From positions 10,344,266 to 10,408,265 of the forward strand of contig NC_060064.1 in the NCBI RefSeq assembly GCF_020283565.1: DNA of 64,000 nt. Reading direction: 5' to 3'. Below the pieces are notes generated by a model. That model saw only the letters and a program-made list of their open reading frames with translations, ran no database searches and was not told where the DNA came from. Shown piece by piece: positions 1-8,763 of this stretch. Source of the stretch: Trifolium pratense. Lineage: Eukaryota; Streptophyta; Magnoliopsida; Fabales; Fabaceae. The translations under genes were made by a program, and so were the position numbers. Every line of letters starts with the position of its first letter. The stretch's first letter is position 1.

Positions 1-722
1 TTATATTTATTTTAAAAAAACTTTTTTTATTTAATATAAAAATAAGACAGAATTATTTAAAATGAAGAAATTTTAGATAGAGAAATACTTACCAAAATGA
101 AGAAAAACAAGAGTGAAATGATAAAAAGTTGGAGAATTTTTAGAGTTAAGAATTTTTAGAGAGATGTTGGAGAAATTTTAGATAGAGAAAGGATTGTAGG
201 AAATGAGAGTTGTGAAGTGAAGGAAGATATATATAGAGGGGGATAAAATTCGTGGAAATCTGTTCTTGGAGCTTATTGGCGGTCAAAGCCGCCACTAAGC
301 CCTAACGGTTATATTTTTTTTTCAATTTCCAACCACTTTGCGGCGGCCCAGGCCGCCATTAATGTATGGGCGTGTTTCAAGAATATTACCGGCGGTCAAA
401 ACCGCCACTAAGTCCTCCAACGGCTACTTTTTTAAATTACCAACACTTTGTGGCGGCCTAGGCCGCCAGTAAGGTCTGAGGCGCCAGTTTTTTTTTTTTT
501 TTAATATTCTTGGTAAGTTAGTGGCGGCCTGGACCGCCGGTAATGTCCAAGACAATTACTGACGGCCAGGACCGCCAATAAATTCAAATTTTCGTAATTA
601 AATATTATTTGATAAGTTTGTGGCGGTTTTGATTAATTATTGGGGGCTTAGGCCGCCAGTAAGCTATTGAGGGCCAAAACCGCCAGTAAATTTCGCCGGT
701 AAATGAGTATTTTCTTGTAGTG
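1..722 (-). mobile_element. CACTA (En/Spm) transposon terminus, left-truncated by the window
   Basis: The right edge reads tattttcttgtagtg, which on the - strand is the CACTACAAGAAAATA terminus typical of plant CACTA elements. Inside it, from about 270 to 700, lie many copies of a GC-rich subterminal motif of the form tggcggcctaggccgcca, in both orientations, which stand out in AT-rich DNA. Such motifs are known transposase-binding sites in this superfamily. Further in (60-240) is purine-rich sequence; on the - strand it reads as a TATA-like tctatatatat followed by a pyrimidine-rich leader, which fits the promoter and 5' leader of the element's own gene. The rest lies outside the window. The 3-bp target duplication cannot be tested. 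Confidence 0.85.
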
Positions 723-886
723 TAATGTTATACACTGAAACCATTAATCTTGTTAAATGGTTTCAATAAGCTATACAGTGAAATTATTAGTCTTGTTAAA
801 CGGTTTCAGTTTTGTTAACCCATTAATATTGACTAATGTTATATACTGAAACCATTAGTCTTGTTAAATGGTTTCAATATGAGGGT
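723..886. repeat. Short tandem repeat able to form hairpins
   Basis: About three copies of a unit of roughly 40-50 bp, carrying tgaaaccatt, ttgttaa and aatggtttca, lie directly beside the CACTA end. Each unit contains inverted arms (tgaaaccatt / aatggtttca), so single strands could fold. The copies differ by several substitutions. No gene is seen in it. Confidence 0.6.
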
Positions 887-2245
887 AAAATAGATTTTTT
901 GAATCCTTAAATTTCAGCAACAAGAGATGCTTCTTGCCATGTTTCCCTGGACTCAAGTGCTTATAAAAGCACTTGTTCAAGTAAGCACTTATTTGATTAA
1001 GCTAAAAATAAAAACATAAAAATTAAGCAAGTAGAGGGGGTGCAGAACGTAAGTCAGGGGGGTGCAGAAAACAAATACAGAAGTCCAGGCCCAAGCCCAA
1101 TCCATTTTCAAAAAAAAAAGTAGAAAGGAAGAAACGATTCAGTGCGGCGCCAGTCCATGGCGCGTGATACAGATCTCAGATGTCGGCCTTCTGATCCATC
1201 AGATTGCTAGGATTTAATAAATCAAAATAGATCTGAGCCTTTGGATCGTTTTATAATAATCTAACGGTCATGACTTAAAATTTGAGGGAGCCAATGACGC
1301 GTCGCCACGTCATCGTCTTCAACCTCCACCTTCTTCTTCAAAAAACCTTCACAACCACAACAACAACACTAAATCTCAACCGAAAATTACAAGTGGGTAT
1401 ACCATTTTACTCAAAATTTAACGTTGATCATGAATTCATGCTTAGATTTCACAGTGGAGGTATAGATTTTAAAAAACGATTCAATCTTTAAAACCTAAAA
1501 AAATTGAAAACACGATTATTTGAGCGAAATAAGCAAAATAAACGGTTGGAAAAGCTTGAGGACATGATTTGGAACATGAATCAATTCGAAACTTACTTAG
1601 TTTGACTTTTAATTCGAAACTTACTTACTTAGTTTGGGATTTTGAGATGATAACATGTGTCATCAAAATGTCTATGATCGGATGGTTGTGATTAACTTAT
1701 GCACCGTACATAAGATTGATCTTATGCATATTAACTTGTGCCCCTCACTTCTATCACGTCTCAATTCTCTATTTTTGTGCATATCCTTTATACATGGCCG
1801 GCCTTGTGTGAGGGCAAGGTGCCCTATGGCGCCGGGTCTCACTTTTTAGGGGCTTCAAAAATAATTTATATGGTACCAAGTTTCTTAAAAAAAATATTTC
1901 AAAAAATTAAATAAAAAATCCTAATATCTTTTTAATCTATTTTTGTTGGTTTAATCTAGAGTGTTTAGGTTCAAGTTTCAGAAAAATAAAATAAAATGAA
2001 TAAAAAAAAAGGTTTTATTGTCTGAAATACACACATAAACGACCTTAGCTTCTCCTTCTCCCACTCATTGCTAAAATGAAGCCATTTTTTTAAGTAGTTA
2101 GAAGATACGCATATGAAACCAAATGAAACACTAGTTAAGGTCCAATGCATATGTCAAAAAAAAAAAAAAAAGGTCCAATGCATATTTCACTTGATTAAAA
2201 AAAATAAAATGAAAAATAGAGGCACGATTTCATATTTTCATTAGT
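887..2245. other. Intergenic stretch, no supported gene
   Basis: AT-rich sequence with poly-A runs. The open frames at 1282-1491 and 1655-1849 are short, have no recognisable domain and no splice context, so I do not call them genes. I see no RNA gene and no clear transposon termini. Confidence 0.5.
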
Positions 2246-2510
2246 ATGTGGAAGCAACATAATAACAAGCATTGGAACAACATTTTAGACCTCTTGACCC
2301 ATGTTTTTCCACATGCGGTTGATATGATACACAACTGGTGTAGTGTCCGGTATATGCAAACTAGGACAATAACAAATCAGCATGTTCAGTCAGCTGTTGG
2401 ATGGAAGAAATTGGCTTTTGGTAGGGTAAAATTCAATATTGATGTTTCTTTTTTGTCTCATAACAATGTACTTTTATTAGAGGTGAAGCTGATTTTTATA
2501 TACAATCTAG
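2246..2510 (+). pseudogene. Relic of RNase H-like region of a non-LTR retrotransposon
   Basis: The frame contains WKQHNNKHWNN, a tryptophan-rich spacer and then GWKKLAFGRVKFNIDVSF. This resembles the linker and start of the RNase H-like domain (RVT_3 type) found at the end of plant LINE polyproteins and in related host proteins, where the pattern is W.KP..G..K.N.D.S. The catalytic Asp of the first RNase H strand is in the NIDVSF stretch. Nothing downstream continues the domain and a CACTA element starts at 2559, so this is a short decayed fragment. The call rests on pattern recall only. Confidence 0.5.
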
Positions 2511-2558
2511 GTTCTGTTGTTTTTTCTCAGCTGAGATTTTGACTTTGACAATTTAAAA

Positions 2559-3110
2559 CACTACAAGAAAAATCTTATTTACTAACAAAACTTGCCCTTA
2601 ATAACTTATCAAGGTTTCTTTTTGACAAAATAACCTATCAAGGTTTAAGCCCTCAATAAGTAAGACAAATCGTCAATAACATTGTTCTAATTTAAAAAAC
2701 AAAAAGCGAGAGAACATTTCGGAGATGGCCACCAAGATATTATTCTATTTGAAAAAAAATTAATGTGTTATTTATTGGCGGCTGGGCCAACAATAAATTT
2801 GATCCGGTTAAAATAAATGTGCGAGAACATATCGACGATTTAGACCTCCAGATTCTACAACAACCTTATCCTCATTTCTCTATACATACATCGCTTCCAT
2901 TTCATTTCTACACGACCATTCTCTCTTTAAACCTTTTCAAACTTCTCTCTAAATCTCTAAACTTCTCTCATACTTTTCTCTTACAAACTTCTCTCAAAAA
3001 AAAATTCATTTCTCCATTTTCATTTGACTCATCTTATCTAAAAATTTGTAAGTGTTTACAATTTTTAAAAAGTTTAGCATATTTATTTAATATTTAAATT
3101 AAATGTGTAA
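2559..3110 (+). mobile_element. CACTA transposon 5' terminal region
   Basis: The sequence cactacaagaaaaat at 2559 is the standard plant CACTA terminus, here in + orientation. It is followed by AT-rich subterminal sequence with repeated atcaaggttt motifs, and then by a long pyrimidine-rich tract (about 2870-3010, many tctct/cttctc units) that looks like a transcribed leader. This leader resembles the reverse complement of 60-240, so the two CACTA ends are probably related families. I did not find the partner end (…ttcttgtagtg) further right, so the element is truncated or degraded and its right limit is a guess. Confidence 0.6.
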
Positions 3111-4650
3111 ATGCTTTAATATTATAATAAGTTTTTGCCCCTACTTTTTAATCAACTCATGTGTATTTTCACATTTTTTAATAGTTTTTTATTTATGTTT
3201 ATAATATTATAAGAATCCCTCCAAAAAAAATTAGAATTTTTTAACATAAAATGAATTATTTATAAATTTTTAAGTGCAAAAAACAAAAAAAATCATATTT
3301 AATTCATCCATTGTTAAAAAAAATATAAACTTTTGCAAGACCTAGAGATTCATATAATGTACTAAATACGACTGCGGGAAAGAAAATTAAAATTTCGAAT
3401 GATATACACGAGTTGACTGAAAAGCAGAGACAAAAAATTATGACAGAAAATATTTGAGGGAACAAAACTTGCTAAAAAAATTTATATGGGCCAAAAACAA
3501 AATTTGAAATATTTACGGGGACCAAAAACATATTCAACCCTAATTTTTATTTAATAACTGCCTACTAATACGATATTTGTGGTTCATTCTTGTGTCGTGA
3601 TTGAGAGTGCATAAAGCTTAAAGTCGGACACTACTCGACACATCAAGTAAGTAATGTAATTTTAATTTATAATAATATTTTTTAACAACTTTAAAACAAA
3701 TATTTTAAGTTGAATATTTTTTTTTTACTAATTTTAAGTTTGATAAAAAAAATTTACAAAAAGTTTAATCGCTATTTATTATTGCTATTGTTATCAAATT
3801 ATTGTTAGTTTTAGGAAAAAATTTAGTAATCCAAAAGTTTTTTTTTTTTACAATAGAATTGATGATTGAACTTGTAACAAAAAAAAAATTTGATGATTGA
3901 ACTCATAACTTCTATCATACTATCCAAACTCTCACCACTAGACTAAATTTAGTGGCTTTGAAAAATAGAGCAAATATGATATTGATCTAATTAATGATTG
4001 TGTTGTTGATATATTATGTTTTATTTTCATATCTTAATTATGAATTGTAGTTGGATGTATGATAGAAATTATGCCAGAAAGACATGACAAGTTAAACAAG
4101 TTTTTAAATTAGGGGTTGAACTATTAACAATGTCATAAAAATAAAATATAGGTCTACTGTCGTAAGTGAGGGGGAAATTAGATGTATGTGTGTAATTTGT
4201 CAATGTAGACGTATCAACAAAGAAGATGAAATTAAGTTTCATTTATATACTAATGGATTCCAACGTAATTATTGGATTTGATTAAGTTATGATGAATCAA
4301 TTTTATTGGATCCTTTCAACAATGTTAATATGAGTGTTGCTTAAGAATAGGAGTTGATGGGTAATGGAATAAGTACCCCTCACGTACTCTGCATGTATCC
4401 TAGGGGTGTGCAAAATAATAAGGTTAACCATACCCAAATTACTAACCAAACCATTTCCATTTTTTAAAAACCTAGTCCATTTTATAAAAAAACCAACCCA
4501 GACCATAAAACATAAAAATGGTAAACCGGTTTACCATTTCACTTAGTTGGTTTAGAACCGGTTTATTCTTCTGAGAATTAATTTCACGCATGAGAAACCA
4601 AATCAACACAATCAGAAATCAAATCACAGTTTCATCGCAAATCCCCCTCC
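3111..4650. other. Intergenic AT-rich DNA with repeat relics
   Basis: No gene is supported. At about 3430-3540 are phrases such as gggccaaaaacaaaa and ggaccaaaaacatattcaaccc, common at the ends of legume TIR transposons. From 4391 to 4570 there is a segment beginning taggggtgtgcaaa and containing two partially inverted aaccggttta phrases, probably a degraded MITE. Confidence 0.4.
3866..3962 (-). repeat. Possible tRNA-derived SINE relic
   Basis: On the - strand the sequence contains tctagtggtgagag, resembling a Pol III A box, followed some 35 bases later by gagttcaatc, resembling a B box. This spacing and wording is common in plant SINEs. No poly-A tail or target duplication was found, so the call is weak. 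Confidence 0.3.
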
Positions 4651-4658
4651 GTCAAACC

Positions 4659-5684
4659 CAGGGGCGGAGCTACATGTGGGCTCGGCAGGGCCTTGGCCCG
4701 CCCCAGTTTTTTTTAAATTTTTTTCTTACATGGGAAATTACTATTATGCCCCTGGTAACTCTTTTAACGTACAATATAATCTTTTCATCCTAGAATCACA
4801 CGCGTGAGAAACTGAGAATATTCTTGCTCCTTCACCCTCACACCGTCGCAACTGTCTACGGCAAGTCGGCAACCACACGAAAGCACCGTCTGTGCAACCC
4901 ACGACACCACCTTCCACCGTCGACCTCGTTTTCTCATCTCTCTGATTTCTGTTCTCATGTATGTCTCAGGAAACCCCTTTGTTCTCTCAGATTTTTATGT
5001 TAAAGTGTTATTATTGAATGTTGTTGTAGGTCACCTGTTGTTAAATTGTTAGAAAACTTGCTCAATTTTAGTTGTTTGTTGTTAAATTTGATAAAGAAGT
5101 GGTGTTTTTAAGTTAGTGGAATGATGTCATTGAGTTTTATTTGCCTTCAATTTTGAGTGAGTAGAAAGCAATAGAATCAACAAAGTTGAAGTGGTGTAAA
5201 ATTAATTAGTGAAGTGTTTGATTTTATTTAAGTGTTTGTTTGTACTGGTTTTGGAATGCAATGTGTAGGAGCTGTTTTGGGTTTTGTTGTTTGCCTGCTA
5301 TTAGGACTAGGAGTGTGTTGGTTCAATTTGCAACTTTTTATGGCTTGGGGTTGCACATCTTGTTGTGATTGTTTGAATTTGTGGTGGTGTTAGGTGTTTT
5401 GGTATGTAATGCAGCTTTGTAATGGTGTCCCTTTACCTTAATTTTTTTGGTGGTATAGATGTGGCTAGGTGTATTTTGTAATAGTGATTACTCGGATCGT
5501 TCATGATCTGATGTGGTGTCCTCCTAGTTGTTGTGTATTAGTGGAGGCCTAGACAAAGATACATAGGCTTGAGGTGTGTTGGTGTTGGTGTTGTGTATTT
5601 GGTGTTTTTGCATTCATGACTTTGGATTTTCTTTAAAAGAAAAATTGCGGCCCTCCCCAATATTTTGAGCTAGCTCCGCCACTG
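4659..5684. mobile_element. Non-autonomous hAT element with 8-bp target duplication
   Basis: Left end caggggcggagctac and right end gtagc-like tagctccgccactg are inverted repeats (CAGKGGCGGAGC). The element is flanked on both sides by gtcaaacc (4651-4658 and 5685-5692), an 8-bp duplication as expected for the hAT superfamily. The 1026-bp interior has no transposase frame; from about 4800 to 5630 it is GT-rich non-coding sequence. It must have been mobilised by a transposase made elsewhere. Confidence 0.85.
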
Positions 5685-5790
5685 GTCAAACCCACTCCCA
5701 CCGGCGAATCCTCCTCCGTCAAACCCACTCCCACCGGCGAATCCTCCTCCGTCAAACCCACTCCCACCGGCGAATCCACCTCCTCCTCCG
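5685..5790. repeat. 33-bp tandem minisatellite
   Basis: About three near-perfect copies of a 33-bp unit start with gtcaaacccactcccaccgg and end in gaatcctcctcc. The hAT element at 4659 landed in the first copy, since the sequence just left of it (ccccctccgtcaaaccca) is the same unit. On the - strand it reads as a repeated GVGLTEEDSPV peptide, but no gene structure supports translation. Confidence 0.75.
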
Positions 5791-7290
5791 TCGCACAACC
5801 ACTCACCATCGACGACAATCCAATCAGCTTAAATCGCATCAAAATCAGCTTAAATTGCAAAATCAGCTTAATCGGTGAGTGAATCTAATAATCTAATGTT
5901 GATTTCTGTTGAATAACTTGTTGAATCTGTTGAATAATATATTCATTAGATTTTTAGCTTATTGAATAATCTGTTGAATAATATATTCATTAGATTATTA
6001 GCTTATTGAATAATCTGTTGAATAACTTGTTGAATCCGTTGAATAATATATCCATTAGATTATTAGCTTTCTTAATATGTTTGTGCATTTAAAACTATTA
6101 TCAATTGTTGTATGTTACGTTGATGAAGTTATTTTGCTAAACTTTCCTGAAAATTTGATTGGAGAATCATATTCTGTGGGACTTTTTTGCTATGTGTTTT
6201 GGTGCCAATCATTGTCCACAATTGCCAATGGTGGATTTTTGGAATATGGTTTGTTTTGTTGTTTCCACAATTGTTAGTAAAAATCAAGTTTATTGTCGAG
6301 GCGATTATATTTGAAGTAAGGTGTTGATTATATTCATTAGCTTATTATGATTATGATAATGAGAATGGAATTGAAGAGAAGGGTGAGGTGTGAAAGAGCT
6401 TGGGGAATTTCTTTTGTGTATGCATGAGAGAAACTAGTAAATAATAATATATTATCTCCAAATTGTTTTCTCGTACATTTTGGTGCAAGCAACTTATGCT
6501 GGGTTAAACCCTGCACTCAAATTGTGCAGATAAATACTCATTAACTAAGATCTTCAAGTAGTGCAATTATACAGAAGCATATAAATACTAAAACATGAAC
6601 AAAATGAAGCAAAATCACTTTTTCTACCTCTAAATACTTTTACTTTTCAAGGCACACAAACAATGAAACATGTTATCAAATATTGGATACTCTGAATACT
6701 TCTCATATCATATCACTTAATTTATGCCAACTTGATCCAGTATTGCTGATCAAAGAAAGAACATCCATTAAGATGCAAGGGCTGCAGCAGCTTTCTGAAA
6801 TGGAATGAAAATATTAAAGTTTATAGTGGAAATGCTACTACTTCTCTTTAGGAGATGATAATTTAGAGAAAAAGATAAAGAAAATAGAATTTTTAATCAA
6901 AGTTTACCCGTTTTTGCTCTTCCATGTTTGCTTTTATCAGAGAATAGACAGCAACACCTGCAATTGCAATAGCAGTGCCAATGCCAGTTTGTGTGTATAT
7001 TGTGTTGCCTGCAGAAATTCACAAAATGTTAGAATAGAACATCAGAGTTATTGTTAATTAATCACAGCTTATTATGATTGTCTATTTGACAGTGTTGAAA
7101 TGAACACTCATGGCGCTTCCGAGACATCTGAACAAAAAGTTTGTTACACAGCTAACCCATTACCTCCTCGCCCTCGACCACGCAAGAACCGTTCTGAAGC
7201 CTGGGATCACTTTACAATAGAGCCGGGAGAGGAAAAGAAAGCAAAATGTTACTATTGTGGAACCTTCATCAGATTTGTATTGGCATTTGT
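5690..7290 (+). pseudogene. Fragment of a BED zinc-finger hAT-type transposase/host gene
   Basis: Translation from ATG 7100 gives an N-terminus with a proline/arginine-rich basic stretch (PLPPRPRPRKNRSEAWDHF) and a half BED finger (KAKCYYCGTFIR). This order is typical of plant RICESLEEPER/DAYSLEEPER-like hAT proteins. The frame then loses similarity before the second zinc ligand pair, so the protein is truncated and not functional as a BED finger. An upstream non-coding exon ending near 5873 (aatcggtgagtg, a good 5' splice site), with an acceptor at tttgacag (about 7085-7092), would give the 5' UTR intron common in such genes. That pairing is inference. The region is interrupted by the hAT element to the left and by a translocator gene fragment inside the putative intron. 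Confidence 0.5.
6353..7065 (-). pseudogene. Inserted 3' fragment of a triose-phosphate/phosphate translocator gene
   Basis: On the - strand an acceptor ttctgcag is followed by an exon (about 7008-6908) encoding [20 protein letters not shown] and then [14 protein letters not shown] donor gtaaac and an intron follow, then an acceptor tttcag and a last exon (about 6796-6770) encoding KAAAALAS and a stop. This is the last transmembrane helix and tail of the chloroplast triose-phosphate/phosphate translocator (TPT), where TQT.IGT.IAIAGVA.YSLIKA is conserved. None of the earlier exons is present. The piece, with introns and some 3' flank, is bounded by a 14-bp direct repeat agcttattatgatt (6339-6352 and 7066-7079). 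Retained introns exclude an ordinary retrocopy. Confidence 0.75.
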
Positions 7291-7299
7291 CTTTGGAAT

Positions 7300-7690
7300 T
7301 GATGAAATTGTGAACATGGTATCTCAAAAACCCAAAATTCATGTGTTCTGTATGAAAAAAAATATTAAAAAATATATACGGCTTCGATTCATACCATAGG
7401 AGTACTGTCGGCGTACTCTCTCTCAAATTGAGTACTGATGCTTCATAGATCGAAACCGATAAATAAAAGACAAAACACATTGACTAAATTAACAAGATAT
7501 TTTTAATTTAAATAGTTAAATATCCACAATTGTTAATGTGAGTATAATTTAGAAACATTTTCATTGCTTTTAATAGTTTACGCATCAGATTGATTGTTTA
7601 CTTGGTTTATCACTCTGTCTACTCCATTTTACCCATTATAATGAAATGACTCTTTTACCCTTATTAATAGTTGATATTTACAAAATTACC
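7300..7690. other. Intergenic, no gene seen
   Basis: AT-rich sequence between the BED-finger relic and the HISN2 leader. The open frames on both strands in this stretch are short and show no domain. Confidence 0.4.
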
Positions 7691-8763
7691 ATCTGTTCCC
7701 TCTTTTGTTCTTCCACTCTCTGGCGCTCTCGTTTATCAGTTTCTCGTTTGCCGTTCAAAACCCATCCGGCTCCACTCCACCTCCGGCCTTCGTCCGCCTA
7801 GCCATCCACCTGCCACCGCTGGTCTCTGCTCTAACTAGTGAGGTTTTTGAATTTTCCATATTTGCCAATTCGTAATCTATGCATGCCATATGTTTGTTTG
7901 TTGGCTGAGCTGAAATCTGAGACAATGAGTTTTTTATGTTTGTTTCTTAACATTCATATCAATTTATGAGTGCTGGTAGTTGAATTTTAGAACTTTGGAT
8001 TTGGAACATTACATTCGTTTTTGTGCTGTTTTCCCCCCAACAATTACTTCACTTTGTTACTAATGCATACTAATTGTTTGCAAGAGTCTCTATAATTCAG
8101 TATATTGTATCTAATTTCCATGTTTCTTATTTGAGTTATTATATACACATCTGTCATATGGAACTTGGCTTCTGAAATTCTGTCATTAAAACCATAGTGG
8201 ATGCAATTTTTGTTGGCATCATCATACTGTTAGGATACCCTACTGCTAGTTATATTTAGAGAGATGGGAATAAGAAGATATAATAAATAACAAAGTGAAA
8301 GAAAAGGGGTTGCAACTAGGCATTAAAATGAAATTGAGACACAGGGAGGTGTAGGCTCTAGAAGAAATGTAGTATGTAGTGTTTCTGACACCTTTCCCCT
8401 AATTTTTAACTGCAAGTCTTGCTTCAATTGCCTTCTCTTTGCTTATAGTCATTCTTATGTTGTCGCTTAGATCAAAGAGCTTTAAGTCATAGAATGTTGA
8501 TAACTTACAGCAGAATCTCATGATTAGATGTTGGAATGAATAAGAAGGTAGGTCATCCCGTTTAAAATGGTTGTTTTAACTTAAGGCCCACGGTGCACAG
8601 TGTTTTTAAACTTTTGGGCCTGTGGACTTTTCTACAATATGGCCTATGGTCAAGGGGTCATGGGTGAGCCCATATTGAGGTTCTATGAATTGGTTCTTAA
8701 CAAAACATTGTTTGTTTCTTTACAATTGCAGAGTCAAGTGGCTCTAAGAGGCGTTTCAATTCA

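Noticed and set aside
1282..1491. Short + strand open frame with a possible leader
   Set aside because: No domain, no splice context and no continuation; composition is like its surroundings.
6908..7008. A functional TPT gene on the - strand
   Set aside because: Only the last two exons are present and a 14-bp direct repeat marks the limits of the piece.
7160..7480. 106-codon - strand frame
   Set aside because: It overlaps the BED-finger fragment on the opposite strand and shows no domain of its own.
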